This document shows, piece by piece, positions 9,100 through 20,005 of a stretch of DNA of 34,851 bases (position 1 is the stretch's first letter; each line of letters starts with the position of its first letter). Source of the DNA: Myroides indicus (GTDB taxonomy: Bacteria > Bacteroidota > Bacteroidia > Flavobacteriales > Flavobacteriaceae); contig NZ_SOAG01000030.1 in the NCBI RefSeq assembly GCF_004364575.1, forward strand, positions 1 through 34,851, in the 5' to 3' direction. The notes below the pieces were generated by a model. That model worked only from the letters and a program-made list of their open reading frames with translations, was not told where the DNA came from and did not search any database. Both the position numbers and the translations under genes were made by a program.

Positions 9100-11586
9100 T
9101 TATTTTTTCTTGGTAGTTGTTTTTTTCGTCGTTTTTTTAGCAGATCCTGCTTTTGCTTCCACCATCGTTTTAACTTCTTCTAAAGTAAGTGCTGCAGCAT
9201 CCACATCTTTACTCAGTTCTATTTTCGTCTTTCCTTTAATAATGACAGACCTTCCCCAACGAGCTTTTTCTACACGAATTCCCTCGCTCTCCCAATTGTG
9301 AATTACCTTCTCTTTTTCTTTCCTTACTTTATCTTCTATTAATTCATTTATATCGTCTTGAGAAAGATTGTCGAAATCATATTTTTTATTGACATTAATA
9401 AAAATACCATTCCATTTTAAATAAGGACCAAAGCGTCCTACTCCTTTTTGAACCGGCAATCCATCATAAGTTGCAATGGGAGCATCAGCCTGTTCTTTTT
9501 CTTTGATCAGACCTAAAGCTCTTTCATATGTTACATCCAGAGGATCTTCTCCTTTTGCAAGAGAAATAAATGTTTTTCCAACTCTCACATAGGGTCCAAA
9601 TCTCCCGTTATTAACTTCTACTTCTTCCCCTTTATAGTCTCCCAGCATTTTAGGCAATAAAAATAAATCCAAAGCCTCTTCTAATGATATCGTTCCGATA
9701 TTTTGGTCTGTTTTTAAGCTTGCAAACTGTTTTTCATCATCTTCCGGATCTCCTATTTGAGCAATCGGTCCAAATTTACCTAATCTTACTAAAACAGTTT
9801 TACCCGATTCAGGATGACTCCCCAAAACTCTTTCTCCGGATTCTCTTTCTGCATTTTCTTCTACATTTTTTACATTTGGATGAAAGTGATTATAAAAATC
9901 CCTCATCATTTTCGCCCAATCTTCATTTCCAGCAGCAATTGCATCAAAATCCTCCTCAACTTTAGCTGTAAAATTATAGTCTAAAATGGTTTTAAAGTTC
10001 TTTACCAAAAAGTCATTAACAATAATGCCTATATCAGTAGGAATCATTTTCCCTTTATCTGATCCTGTTTTTTCGACAAGATTTTGAACTGTTACTACAC
10101 CTTCCTTTAGCTCCAATAACTTATAATCCCTTTCTTTTCCTTCAGTTGTTCCTTTTTCTACATAATTACGAGCTATGATTGTAGAAATAGTGGGTGCATA
10201 GGTAGAAGGTCTTCCAATCCCAAGTTCTTCTAATTTCTTAACCAAAGAAGCTTCTGTATAACGCGCTGCCGGTTTAGAAAAACGCTGGGTAGCTGTTAGA
10301 TTTTTACGTGTTAAGTTTTCACCAACCTTTAATGCCGGTAAAATTCCTTCTGCTTCTTCCTCCTCATCATCATGACCTTCTAAATATACTTTTAAGAATC
10401 CGTCAAACAGCAATACTTCTCCAGCAGCTGTAAATTGTTCTTTATATTTATCCGCTTCTATATATACGCTTGTTCTCTCCAATTTTGCATCGCTCATCTG
10501 CGAGGCTAGTGTTCGTTTCCATATTAAATCGTATAATCTCGCCTGATCTCTGTCTACCGGTGCATTGTGCAGCGCCATATTAGTCGGACGAATTGCCTCG
10601 TGCGCCTCTTGAGCCCCTTTGGCTTTCGTAGTATACGTTTTAGGGTTAGAATACTCCGCTCCATACGATTTTGTAATTTCTGCAGCCGCTGCTTTCATGG
10701 CATCCTGAGACAAGTTTACACTATCCGTTCTCATATAAGTAATTAGTCCACTTTCGTACAAACGTTGAGCAAGCATCATAGTTTGCCCTACTGAATAATA
10801 GAGCTTTCGGGATGCTTCTTGTTGTAAAGTCGATGTAGTAAACGGTGCTGCCGGTGTTTTTTTAGCAGGTTTAGTTTCCAGATTGCTTACCTTATATAGT
10901 GCATTGATGTTTTTTTCTAAAAACATTTTTGCTTCTGACTCTGTTGTAAAATTTTTAGGAAGTCTGGCTTTGATAGTTTTTCCTTCGCCAGTTACAAATT
11001 CAGCTACAACGCTATAGGTAGAATTTACTTTAAAATCATTTATCTCGCGCTCGCGCTCCACGATTAACCTTACGGCAACCGATTGAACTCTTCCTGCAGA
11101 CAATCCTCCTTTTACTTTTTTCCACAATACAGGAGACAATTCGTACCCCACTAGTCGATCAAGCACACGGCGCGCCTGTTGAGCATTTACCAAATTATAA
11201 TCAATAGCTCTAGGATTCTCAATCGCTTTTAAAATGGCAGATTTAGTAATTTCGTGAAATACAATTCGTTTCGTATTCTCTTTTCTTAATTTGAGTTCTT
11301 CTGCCAAATGCCAGGCGATGGCTTCTCCTTCGCGATCTTCATCCGAAGCCAGCCACACCGTCTCTGCCTTCTTCGCCAAATCTTTCAATTTCTTAACTAC
11401 GGCTTTCTTATCGCCAGAAACTTCATATTTAGGTTTAAAATTATTTTCAACATCTACTCCTATCTCTTTAGAGGGCAAATCTGCTATATGTCCATAACTA
11501 GATTCGACCTGATAATCTTTCCCCAAAAATTTTTCTATAGTTTTTGCCTTTGCAGGAGACTCAACAATCACTAAATTTTTTGCCAT
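9100..11586 (-). CDS. topA: DNA topoisomerase I (type IA)
   Basis: The protein has 828 residues. It relaxes negatively supercoiled DNA through a transient 5'-phosphotyrosine link. The Toprim domain opens with VIVESPAKAKTIEKFLG and has the acidic motif ASDEDREGEAIAWH. The catalytic tyrosine is Tyr284 in GLITYMRTDS. QEAHEAIRPT and GIGRPSTYAPTI are further conserved family blocks. The C-terminal third holds several topoisomerase C-terminal repeats built around GRFGPYV- and GRFGPYL-type motifs. It has no four-cysteine zinc fingers like those of E. coli TopA. The tail is lysine/threonine-rich, probably for DNA contact. It heads a minus-strand cluster with the arginase-like gene. Confidence 0.97.
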   Translation of the reverse strand: MAKNLVIVESPAKAKTIEKFLGKDYQVESSYGHIADLPSKEIGVDVENNFKPKYEVSGDKKAVVKKLKDLAKKAETVWLASDEDREGEAIAWHLAEELKLRKENTKRIVFHEITKSAILKAIENPRAIDYNLVNAQQARRVLDRLVGYELSPVLWKKVKGGLSAGRVQSVAVRLIVEREREINDFKVNSTYSVVAEFVTGEGKTIKARLPKNFTTESEAKMFLEKNINALYKVSNLETKPAKKTPAAPFTTSTLQQEASRKLYYSVGQTMMLAQRLYESGLITYMRTDSVNLSQDAMKAAAAEITKSYGAEYSNPKTYTTKAKGAQEAHEAIRPTNMALHNAPVDRDQARLYDLIWKRTLASQMSDAKLERTSVYIEADKYKEQFTAAGEVLLFDGFLKVYLEGHDDEEEEAEGILPALKVGENLTRKNLTATQRFSKPAARYTEASLVKKLEELGIGRPSTYAPTISTIIARNYVEKGTTEGKERDYKLLELKEGVVTVQNLVEKTGSDKGKMIPTDIGIIVNDFLVKNFKTILDYNFTAKVEEDFDAIAAGNEDWAKMMRDFYNHFHPNVKNVEENAERESGERVLGSHPESGKTVLVRLGKFGPIAQIGDPEDDEKQFASLKTDQNIGTISLEEALDLFLLPKMLGDYKGEEVEVNNGRFGPYVRVGKTFISLAKGEDPLDVTYERALGLIKEKEQADAPIATYDGLPVQKGVGRFGPYLKWNGIFINVNKKYDFDNLSQDDINELIEDKVRKEKEKVIHNWESEGIRVEKARWGRSVIIKGKTKIELSKDVDAAALTLEEVKTMVEAKAGSAKKTTKKTTTKKK

Positions 11587-11605
11587 ACTTCATTATTTTG
11601 TGAAG

Positions 11606-11613
11606 CAAAAATA
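11606..11613 (-). promoter_or_regulatory. Candidate -7 element for topA
   Basis: The minus strand reads TATTTTTG, a full match to TAnnTTTG, 19 bases upstream of the topA start. No TTG lies at the expected -33 spacing. A small inverted repeat (AGGCT/AGCCT, 11632-11645) lies just upstream in the same 252-base divergent gap. Apart from these and the miaB promoter I see nothing else in the gap. Confidence 0.45.
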
Positions 11614-11772
11614 TAGATTTTTTTTAATAACTAGGCTTGAGAGCCTTTTTAATAGTTTTTTTGCAAAGCTTTTGTGTTCCTTTACTCAATCCTTATATAT
11701 CCTCCCCCTAAGCAATCTTATTGTTTTATTTATAATGAGGTCATTTTAAAACATTAAAAAACAGCTGTCAAC

Positions 11773-11802
11773 TTGTCAGTTGCGCAAAAAAAAGTATCTT
11801 TG
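11773..11802 (+). promoter_or_regulatory. Promoter of the miaB-secG operon
   Basis: TTG at 11773-11775 and TATCTTTG at 11795-11802 are separated by 19 bases, an exact match to the Bacteroidota housekeeping consensus. It lies 36 bases before the miaB start and faces away from topA. Confidence 0.8.
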
Positions 11803-11838
11803 CCGTATAATTAAAAATCTGCTTAGTGCATTATTCTT

Positions 11839-13287
11839 ATGGAAAAGGTAATTGACGAAAACAAACAAGGCACAAGTCTGCAATTAGAACAAAAACAACA
11901 CAATACAAAAAAACTTTTTATAGAAAGTTACGGCTGCCAAATGAATTTCTCAGACAGTGAAATTGTAGCATCTATACTTTCCAATGAAGGATATAACACA
12001 ACCGATAAGATAGAAGAAGCCGATTTAGTATTGGTTAACACCTGCTCTATCCGGGATAAAGCCGAACAAACAGTTCGCAAACGATTAGATCAATACAACC
12101 GATATAAACAAAACAAACCAAACATGAAAGTAGGTGTATTGGGTTGTATGGCGGAGCGTTTAAAAAATCAGTTTCTAGAAGAAGAAAAAATTGTTGATAT
12201 GGTTGTAGGCCCGGATGCCTACAAGGATTTACCCAATTTGCTTAAAGAAGTAGAAGAAGGCAGGGACGCTATCAATGTTATTCTTTCCAAAGAAGAAACC
12301 TACGGCGATATTGCACCGGTACGCCTTCAAAGCAACGGAGTTACCGCTTTTGTTTCTATCATGAGAGGTTGTGACAATATGTGTACATTTTGCGTAGTTC
12401 CCTTTACCCGCGGAAGAGAAAGAAGCCGCGATCCGCAGAGTATTATTACCGAGATTAAGGATTTGTATGAAAAAGGCTTTAAAGAAGTTACTCTTTTAGG
12501 ACAAAACGTAGATTCTTATTTATGGTATGGTGGCGGACTCAAAAAAGATTTCAGCAAAGCAACCGAGATGCAAAAAGCCACAGCAGTTGATTTTGCCCAA
12601 CTATTAGAACAATGCGCTACAGCATTTCCTAAGATGCGTTTTAGATTCTCTACGTCAAACCCTCAGGATATGCACGAAGAAGTATTACACGTAATCGCCA
12701 AATACCACAACGTATGCAAATACATACACTTACCAGTTCAGTCCGGAAGCACGAGAATCTTAAAAGAGATGAATCGCCAACATACTCGCGAAGAATATAT
12801 GCAGCTGATCGATAAAGTATATCAGATAATCCCTGATTGTTCTATTTCTCAAGATATGATTACCGGATTCCCTACCGAAACGGAGAAAGACCATCAGGAC
12901 ACTCTTTCTCTAATGGAATATGCCCGATACGATTTTGGCTATATGTTTGCTTATTCTGAAAGACCGGGAACATTAGCCGCCCGAAAACTGGAAGATGATG
13001 TACCGGAAGAAATTAAAAAGCGCCGTTTATCCGAAGTAATTGAAATGCAAAATAAGATCGGATTAGAAAGAACCAAGCGATTTTTAGGTAAAACCGTTGA
13101 AGTTTTAATCGAAAAAACATCAAAACGCTCAGAAGAAGAATGGGCAGGAAGAAACTCTCAAAACATAACTGTAGTTTTCCCAAAAGATAACTACAAAGTG
13201 GGAGATTTTGTTGAAGTAAAAGTTACAGACTGTACCTCTGCAACTCTACAAGGCAAAGCTACAGGTTATTCCTCTATGCAGTCTTAG
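11839..13287 (+). CDS. miaB: tRNA-2-methylthio-N6-dimethylallyladenosine synthase MiaB
   Basis: This 482-residue radical-SAM methylthiotransferase adds the 2-methylthio group to isopentenyl-A37 of tRNAs reading UNN codons. The N-terminal domain binds the auxiliary 4Fe-4S cluster through Cys33 (YGCQMN), Cys69 (NTCSIR) and Cys103 (LGCMAE). The radical-SAM motif CxxxCxxC is Cys178, Cys182 and Cys185 ([10 protein letters not shown]). The sequence TRGRERSR follows. A TRAM domain closes the protein from about residue 410. The first about 22 residues are a Gln/Lys-rich extension before the core. It is the first gene of a plus-strand series with the sigma-54 activator, lptE, the TPR gene and secG. 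Confidence 0.97.
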   Translation: MEKVIDENKQGTSLQLEQKQHNTKKLFIESYGCQMNFSDSEIVASILSNEGYNTTDKIEEADLVLVNTCSIRDKAEQTVRKRLDQYNRYKQNKPNMKVGVLGCMAERLKNQFLEEEKIVDMVVGPDAYKDLPNLLKEVEEGRDAINVILSKEETYGDIAPVRLQSNGVTAFVSIMRGCDNMCTFCVVPFTRGRERSRDPQSIITEIKDLYEKGFKEVTLLGQNVDSYLWYGGGLKKDFSKATEMQKATAVDFAQLLEQCATAFPKMRFRFSTSNPQDMHEEVLHVIAKYHNVCKYIHLPVQSGSTRILKEMNRQHTREEYMQLIDKVYQIIPDCSISQDMITGFPTETEKDHQDTLSLMEYARYDFGYMFAYSERPGTLAARKLEDDVPEEIKKRRLSEVIEMQNKIGLERTKRFLGKTVEVLIEKTSKRSEEEWAGRNSQNITVVFPKDNYKVGDFVEVKVTDCTSATLQGKATGYSSMQS

Positions 13288-13317
13288 TTACAATTGTTAA
13301 TAAATACAGAGAAACGA

Positions 13318-14598
13318 ATGGACAACGTTCAGAATGTAAAACAACGCTTTGAAATTATTGGTAATGACCCGAAACTAAACCGCGCTTTACAAAAAGCAAT
13401 TCAAGTGGCTCCGACCGATATTTCTGTACTGGTTACCGGAGAAAGCGGGGTAGGAAAAGAAAGTATTCCAAAGATTATTCACTCTCTTTCGCACCGAAAA
13501 CACGGAAAATTCATTGCTGTAAACTGTGGGGCTATCCCAGAAGGAACAATAGATAGTGAACTATTCGGACACGAAAAAGGAGCATTTACCGGAGCTGTTA
13601 ACACGCGTGAGGGGTACTTTGAAGAAGCCAGCGGAGGAACTATATTTTTAGATGAAGTAGGAGAACTTCCTCTTACTACTCAAGTACGTCTTTTAAGAGT
13701 ATTAGAAAACGGAGAATTCATCAAGGTAGGGTCATCAAAAGTGCAAAAAACAGATATCCGCATTATTGCCGCTACTAACGTACATATGACTGAGGCTATA
13801 GAAAAAGGTAAATTCCGGGAAGACTTATACTATCGACTGAGTACTGTTGAAATCAACCTTCCTCCTTTAAGAGAAAGAGGAGAAGACATTCATTTGCTGT
13901 TTCGGAAATTTGCTGCCGATTTTGCCCATAAATATAAAATGCCGCCTATCAAACTAGAAACAGATGCCGCGGCGTATCTTACGAAATACAGATGGGATGG
14001 AAATATCCGTCAATTGAGAAACGTTGCCGAACAAATATCAGTTTTGGAAACCAATCGCATTATCACCTTACAAGTTTTACAGAGTTATCTCCCAAATCAT
14101 GATAGACAACTGCCTTCATTAGTCAATCAGCAAAAAAAAGAATCCGATTTTAGCAGTGAAAGAGAAATTTTATACAAAGTTCTCTTTGACATGAAAAGCG
14201 ATTTAAACGATTTGAAAAAACTAACACTAGAACTTCTCCAACACGATAAAAATCAAGTGCAGGAATCTAATCAGAATCTGATTCAACGCATCTACGGACA
14301 AAAACCTTCTGAAACAGAAGACTATCGCTCACATTCAACACCTAAAGGAGACGTTTTACAATTACAGCCGCCTCATATTGCCGCAGCAACAACTTCTTCA
14401 TCTGCCTTTGATCATGACGATGATGATTATCTCATTGCAGAAACCATAGAAGACGAGCCTTTAAATTTGGAGGAACAAGAGGTTGAACTGATAAAAAGAG
14501 CACTGGAACGCAACAAAGGAAAGCGAAAAGCAGCAGCTGACGAATTGGGGATATCAGAACGCACCTTATATAGAAAAATTAAACAATACAATTTGTAG
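13318..14598 (+). CDS. Sigma-54 activator (AAA+ enhancer-binding protein) lacking a sensor domain
   Basis: The protein has 426 residues. The AAA+ domain begins near residue 10: Walker A GESGVGKE at 41-48, the sigma-54 contact loop GAFTGA at 88-93, and Walker B GGTIFLDE at 106-113. A poorly conserved, partly helical linker follows from about 265 to 380. The last about 40 residues form a Fis-type helix-turn-helix ([21 protein letters not shown]). No receiver, GAF or PAS domain precedes the AAA+ core, so its activity is not set by a standard N-terminal input. I chose ATG 13318 over an in-frame TTG at 13294, because the TTG adds only eight weakly coding residues. The activator lies 30 bases after miaB and 2 bases before lptE. 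Its targets are unknown; placement suggests a link to envelope assembly. Confidence 0.92.
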   Translation: MDNVQNVKQRFEIIGNDPKLNRALQKAIQVAPTDISVLVTGESGVGKESIPKIIHSLSHRKHGKFIAVNCGAIPEGTIDSELFGHEKGAFTGAVNTREGYFEEASGGTIFLDEVGELPLTTQVRLLRVLENGEFIKVGSSKVQKTDIRIIAATNVHMTEAIEKGKFREDLYYRLSTVEINLPPLRERGEDIHLLFRKFAADFAHKYKMPPIKLETDAAAYLTKYRWDGNIRQLRNVAEQISVLETNRIITLQVLQSYLPNHDRQLPSLVNQQKKESDFSSEREILYKVLFDMKSDLNDLKKLTLELLQHDKNQVQESNQNLIQRIYGQKPSETEDYRSHSTPKGDVLQLQPPHIAAATTSSSAFDHDDDDYLIAETIEDEPLNLEEQEVELIKRALERNKGKRKAAADELGISERTLYRKIKQYNL

Positions 14599-14600
14599 TT

Positions 14601-15104
14601 ATGAAAGCTAAATCTATTTTATCGTTAATTTTAATTTTAACCTTTTTTCATAGCTGTAAGTATTATAACTTTACGGGAACAGGAAAAATTGATGCAGACA
14701 CTTTTCAGGTAAATTACTTCCAGAACAATGCTGCTTTAGTTGAACCTGGCATAGAGCGTACATTTACACTGGCTTTGCAGGATTTAATTCAAAATCAAAC
14801 CAGTCTAAGTTTAACTAATACAGACGGTGATTTGATTTATGAAGGAGAAATAATAGATTTTCGCATTAGTCCGATGACCGCTACTGCCGATCAAAGAGCA
14901 GCTCAAAACAGGCTTTATATTGCTATCAATGTTCGCTTTATCAATAAAAGAACACCCGACGATGATTTTGAAAAACGCTTTTCACATTACTATGACTATG
15001 ATGCAAACGCACAATTAGTAGGTTCTACATTAAGTGCTGCTTTAGACGAAATTTATGAAAAAATCACGCAAGATGTCTTTAATGAATCTTTAGCAAAATG
15101 GTAA
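14601..15104 (+). CDS. lptE: LPS assembly lipoprotein LptE
   Basis: The protein has 167 residues with a lipoprotein signal ending FFHSC, giving a lipidated Cys19. The mature part has the LptE family pattern: FTGTGKIDADTFQVNYFQN near the front, FTLALQDLIQ, then a beta-strand region ending YEGEIIDFRISPM. LptE plugs the LptD outer-membrane barrel and helps to place LPS in the outer leaflet. The gene begins 2 bases after the sigma-54 activator, so translation may be coupled, and it precedes the TPR gene by 23 bases. Sequence conservation in LptE is low, so the call rests on lipobox, length, motif pattern and operon position together. Confidence 0.85.
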   Translation: MKAKSILSLILILTFFHSCKYYNFTGTGKIDADTFQVNYFQNNAALVEPGIERTFTLALQDLIQNQTSLSLTNTDGDLIYEGEIIDFRISPMTATADQRAAQNRLYIAINVRFINKRTPDDDFEKRFSHYYDYDANAQLVGSTLSAALDEIYEKITQDVFNESLAKW

Positions 15105-15127
15105 TCATATTGTAAAACCAAGAAAAT

Positions 15128-16039
15128 TTGAACAAAAACGATTTACATATCTTATTGCATCAACCCCATCATATTGCGGGAAATGATGCTAATGATTTCA
15201 ACAGATTACTTTCCGATTTCCCATATTTTCAATCGGTCAGAAGTTTGTATTTAAAAAGTTTATACCTTCAAAAAAGTCAGTCATATAATCTTGAATTAAA
15301 AAAGACCGCTGCTTATACGCGCGACAGAGATACTTTATTTGATTTCATCACATCACCTGAGTTTACAGGTTACAAACCTATTTCACTGGACTCTTTAGCT
15401 ACCGGTCAAACTAACTCAGCAAAAGAAAATACAAAGCAGCATTTAGCAGATGAAAAGCAGCCTGCTATAAATAGTTTACTTGACAGCATCAATACCATTG
15501 AGCAAGAAAGTGCATCTAATTTGGTAACTCAAGAAAAACCATTTATAAAAAACACAGCTTCAGAAAAACTTGAAATTATAAATTTAGAAAGCAAGTTAGA
15601 GGTAAACTCTCCATTAAAGTTTTCTGAAAACGAAAAACATTCCTTTCACGAGTGGCTTCAATTAGCTAGTACAGCTCCGATAGAAAGAAATAATAATTCA
15701 AACAAACCCTCAAATCAAGAACTTTTAGATAAAAAAGAAGTTATTTTAGACGATTTTAAGCAAAAAAAAATAGACTTAATCGATAAATTTATAGAAACAA
15801 ACCCTAAAATTTCTCCAACAAAAAAAACGACATCAGCTCCCATAAACATTGAGATGTCTATTCAGGAAAACTCTAATTTAATGACCGAAACGCTTGCAAG
15901 AATTTACTTGGAACAAAAAAAATATCAAAAAGCAATACAAGCTTATGAAATTTTAATTTTGAAATATCCAGAAAAAAGTAGTTTCTTTGCAAACCAAATA
16001 TCAGATATCAAAGCATTACAACAATATAATAGTTTATAA
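15128..16039 (+). CDS. TPR-containing protein with a TTG start
   Basis: This protein of 303 residues is of unknown function. The N-terminal about 60 residues form a helical module (NRLLSDFPYFQSVRSLYLKSLYL). The middle is long, polar and probably disordered (about 90-240). The C-terminus holds about one tetratricopeptide repeat (LARIYLEQKKYQKAIQAYEIL). There is no signal peptide. The start is TTG 15128: the frame has a stop at 15113-15115, no ATG or GTG comes before the TTG, and the first in-frame Met falls near residue 243. The conserved N-terminal module therefore requires this start. It lies between lptE and secG, 3 bases before secG. From memory, this position is held by a TPR gene in related genomes. 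Confidence 0.82.
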   Translation: MNKNDLHILLHQPHHIAGNDANDFNRLLSDFPYFQSVRSLYLKSLYLQKSQSYNLELKKTAAYTRDRDTLFDFITSPEFTGYKPISLDSLATGQTNSAKENTKQHLADEKQPAINSLLDSINTIEQESASNLVTQEKPFIKNTASEKLEIINLESKLEVNSPLKFSENEKHSFHEWLQLASTAPIERNNNSNKPSNQELLDKKEVILDDFKQKKIDLIDKFIETNPKISPTKKTTSAPINIEMSIQENSNLMTETLARIYLEQKKYQKAIQAYEILILKYPEKSSFFANQISDIKALQQYNSL

Positions 16040-16042
16040 AGC

Positions 16043-16420
16043 ATGAATACATTTACAATATTTTTAGTATTAATTGCTATCGTTTGTTTCTTACTTGTAG
16101 TAGTAATTATGGTTCAAAACCCTAAAGGAGGCGGTTTAGATTCTTCTTTCGGAGGTTCTACCGTTGTGGGTGGTGTAAAAAATACAAATGACTTTTTAGA
16201 CAAAAGTACCTGGACATTAAGCGCTGTACTTATTATTTTGATTATAATGTCAAGTATTAGCTTTAGTGGTGGTGCAACAGGCGATTCTAAATTACTGGAT
16301 CCAAATGCGAAAGCAACGCCTACTATGGAAGTACCTGCAACCCCAGAAGAGCAACAAACTGCTCCTGCTGAAAATACAGGTGACGCTCCACAAACAGAAA
16401 CTCCTGATACGGCAGAATAA
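16043..16420 (+). CDS. secG: Preprotein translocase subunit SecG
   Basis: The protein has 125 residues and two membrane helices (about 3-23 and 55-75). Between them is the diagnostic loop QNPKGGGLDSSFGG. SecG is the auxiliary subunit of the SecYEG channel and assists SecA-driven export. The C-terminal tail after residue 85 is Pro/Glu/Thr-rich and likely disordered, making the protein longer than the E. coli form. It is last in the miaB operon, followed by a strong terminator. Confidence 0.95.
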   Translation: MNTFTIFLVLIAIVCFLLVVVIMVQNPKGGGLDSSFGGSTVVGGVKNTNDFLDKSTWTLSAVLIILIIMSSISFSGGATGDSKLLDPNAKATPTMEVPATPEEQQTAPAENTGDAPQTETPDTAE

Positions 16421-16440
16421 GCTGTCAAAAACAACATATA

Positions 16441-16474
16441 AAAATGCCAGCCCTGTCAAGCTGGCATTTTTTTT
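16441..16474 (+). terminator. Terminator after secG
   Basis: An 11-base-pair stem (AAAATGCCAGC with GCTGGCATTTT, 8-base loop) is followed by TTTT. It ends the miaB-secG operon and separates it from groES. Confidence 0.9.
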
Positions 16475-16482
16475 ACACCTCC

Positions 16483-16512
16483 TTGTCATGTTTTAGTTTT
16501 GGCATACTTTAT
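16483..16512 (+). promoter_or_regulatory. Possible promoter of groES-groEL
   Basis: TTG at 16483-16485 is followed after 19 bases by TACTTTAT, which matches only part of TAnnTTTG. It lies between the secG terminator and groES. No CIRCE inverted repeat was seen in the gap, so HrcA-type control is not supported here. Confidence 0.35.
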
Positions 16513-16570
16513 GCCTGATCCTACGCAGAATATTATAAAATATAAATTCAATTTCATAAATTTTTTTATT

Positions 16571-16846
16571 ATGGCATTAAACATAAAACCACTTGCAGAC
16601 AGAGTTCTTATTGAACCTTTACCGGCAGAAACAAAAACTGCTTCGGGTATTTTTATTCCGGACACAGCCAAAGAAAAACCTCAGAAAGGTACTGTAGTAG
16701 CGGTAGGAAATGGTACAAAAGACCATGATATGACTGTTAAAATTGGCGATATCGTACTTTACGGTAAATACGCCGGAACAGATTTAAAATTTGAAGGAAA
16801 AGATTATTTAATCATGCGAGAAGACGACATCTTAGCAATTATTTAA
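16571..16846 (+). CDS. groES: Co-chaperonin GroES
   Basis: This 91-residue protein begins [20 protein letters not shown], the normal GroES N-terminus. It carries the mobile loop around [16 protein letters not shown] and the roof and beta-barrel segments GTVVAVGNG and [32 protein letters not shown]. It caps GroEL to enclose folding clients. An in-frame TTG at 16499 would add 24 residues unlike any GroES and lies in the promoter region, so I use ATG 16571. groEL follows after 55 bases on the same strand. Confidence 0.97.
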   Translation: MALNIKPLADRVLIEPLPAETKTASGIFIPDTAKEKPQKGTVVAVGNGTKDHDMTVKIGDIVLYGKYAGTDLKFEGKDYLIMREDDILAII

Positions 16847-16895
16847 TCAGACATTACAAAAACTAAAATTTTAAACTTTAATTATTAAACATTAA

Positions 16896-18536
<1,641 letters not shown>

Positions 18537-18558
18537 TTCTTATCTTATTAATATTATT

Positions 18559-18592
18559 AAAAGGAGATATCTAATAGATATCTCCTTTTTTT
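18559..18592 (+). terminator. Terminator after groEL
   Basis: A perfect 14-base-pair stem (18559-18572 with 18576-18589, loop AAT) is followed by a T run. It lies between the convergent groEL and pdxH genes, whose stops are about 80 bases apart, and may serve both. Confidence 0.9.
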
Positions 18593-18617
18593 CTATCATA
18601 CACTACTCTGCTACTTC

Positions 18618-19196
18618 CTATGGTTTTAGGAATGTCTTCTTCCATACACCTCCTCTTTGTTCATAGAGCACCCTCTCATGAAATCGACTATCATTAAAAA
18701 TTAAGAATTCTATGCGATAAGGTATAATCGCCCATACTCCGAAAGATTCTGGAGTTGGAAGAGACTTTTCTTTATATTGGTTATCAACTGCCATATAAGC
18801 TTGTTCTAACCATGCTATATCACTTAATTCTTCTCCTTGATTGCTTACAGTTGATACAATCTGACTCTCTCTATTTCGTCCTTTAAAATAAGTTTCGCTA
18901 TAACTAAAATCTAACTCTTTAATAACTCCCTGCACACGCACTTGTATATTAGTAGACGTCCACCAAAATGCCAAAGCTACTTTATTATTTTCTCTAGCTT
19001 CTATACCCTTTCTAGCTTTTTTATTACCTGTGATAATAAAGCGATCATTTACTACTTCTTTGCACGACACAAATCTGCTATTAGGAAAACCGTCTACTCC
19101 TATTGTTGTAAAACAGCATGCAGAAGGAATTTTTACTGCAGTATGCTTTAATTCTTGTCGATATAGTTGATTAAAATATTTAATAGGGTTATTCAT
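18618..19196 (-). CDS. pdxH: Pyridoxamine 5'-phosphate oxidase family protein (divergent PdxH)
   Basis: This 192-residue protein has PdxH landmarks in order: SRFVSCKEV, FIITGNKKARKGIEARENNKVALAFWW, QVRVQGVIKEL, SETYFKGRNRESQI, and a C-terminus PYRIEFLIFNDSRFHERVLYEQRGGVWKKTFLKP. The family enzyme uses FMN to oxidise pyridoxine or pyridoxamine phosphate to pyridoxal phosphate. It is about 20 residues shorter than typical PdxH, and several signature residues differ: RFHER instead of RLHDR, and WAIIP where PdxH usually has WGGY. It may therefore be a true but diverged PdxH, or a PhzG-like flavin oxidase with another substrate. It is the last gene of a minus-strand series after rpe. Confidence 0.78.
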   Translation of the reverse strand: MNNPIKYFNQLYRQELKHTAVKIPSACCFTTIGVDGFPNSRFVSCKEVVNDRFIITGNKKARKGIEARENNKVALAFWWTSTNIQVRVQGVIKELDFSYSETYFKGRNRESQIVSTVSNQGEELSDIAWLEQAYMAVDNQYKEKSLPTPESFGVWAIIPYRIEFLIFNDSRFHERVLYEQRGGVWKKTFLKP

Positions 19197-19284
19197 ATAC
19201 TCTCATCTAATAAATATCTACTACGTTTCATAATAAAATACACTACTAACTTACTATACAAAGCATTTTTATTATGAAAAATGA

Positions 19285-19312
19285 AAATAGGCGTTATAAC
19301 CTCATCCTATTT
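19285..19312 (-). terminator. Weak candidate terminator after rpe
   Basis: On the minus strand AAATAGG, a 14-base loop and CCTATTT are followed by a T-rich stretch. The hairpin overlaps the rpe stop codon. The 110-base gap between rpe and pdxH holds no clear promoter, so this may only lower read-through. Confidence 0.35.
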
Positions 19313-19975
19313 AGAAGTAATTTCTTTTAAATCAGCTATTGTATTGATGGGATTTTTTGAACTAAATACAAAATTACCCGCCACTAATGCTGCTGCCCCG
19401 GCTTCTGTCAAAGCTTTAGCATTTTTATTATTTACGCCACCATCGACCTCAATTATAACCTGAGCTTCTTTTGCATCAATCATAGCTTTTAATTTAAGAA
19501 TCTTATTATAGGTATTCTCAATAAAGCTTTGCCCTCCAAAACCCGGATTAACACTCATGATTAAAACCAAATCCAAATCTTGAATAATATCTTCTAACAC
19601 AGCAACCGGTGTATGAGGATTCAAAGCTACTCCTGCTCTCATTCCTTCAGTTTTAATAGCCTGAATGGTGCGGTGTAAATGTGTACAAGCTTCATAGTGC
19701 ACTGTTAATATATCTGCTCCAAGCTCGCTAAAAGTTTTTATATAGCGATCCGGATCAACAATCATCAAGTGAACATCCAATATCTTATTTGTATCTCTAT
19801 GTTTATTAATAGCTTCTAAAACAGGCATCCCGAAAGAAATATTAGGTACAAAAACGCCATCCATGATATCGATATGAAACCAGTCTGCCTGACTTTCATT
19901 TATCATTTCTATATCTCGTTGTAAGTTTGCGAAATCAGCTGCTAAAACTGAAGGTGCTATTATTGTATTTTTCAT
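19307..19975 (-). CDS. rpe: Ribulose-phosphate 3-epimerase
   Basis: This 222-residue TIM-barrel enzyme interconverts ribulose 5-phosphate and xylulose 5-phosphate in the pentose phosphate pathway. Visible signatures are APSVLAADFANL at the start, HIDIMDGVFVPNISFG with metal-binding His and Asp, LDVHLMI, MSVNPGFGGQSF, and EVDGGVNNKNA near the phosphate site. The length is normal. It begins 30 bases after the lipB stop on the same strand. Confidence 0.97.
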   Translation of the reverse strand: MKNTIIAPSVLAADFANLQRDIEMINESQADWFHIDIMDGVFVPNISFGMPVLEAINKHRDTNKILDVHLMIVDPDRYIKTFSELGADILTVHYEACTHLHRTIQAIKTEGMRAGVALNPHTPVAVLEDIIQDLDLVLIMSVNPGFGGQSFIENTYNKILKLKAMIDAKEAQVIIEVDGGVNNKNAKALTEAGAAALVAGNFVFSSKNPINTIADLKEITSK

Positions 19976-20005
19976 ATGTATCTATGTTATTTCTTATTAA
20001 ATATA

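Noticed and set aside
9684..9965. Plus-strand open frame within topA
   Set aside because: It is a shadow of a strongly conserved gene; its Leu/Phe/His-rich translation has no motif.
16114..16437. Open frame on the minus strand, 107 codons, over secG
   Set aside because: It is antisense to the clear secG gene, has low-complexity Ala/Gly/Pro-rich content produced by the secG tail, and no promoter.
16475..16570. CIRCE/HrcA operator before groES
   Set aside because: No TTAGCACTC-N9-GAGTGCTAA type repeat is present.
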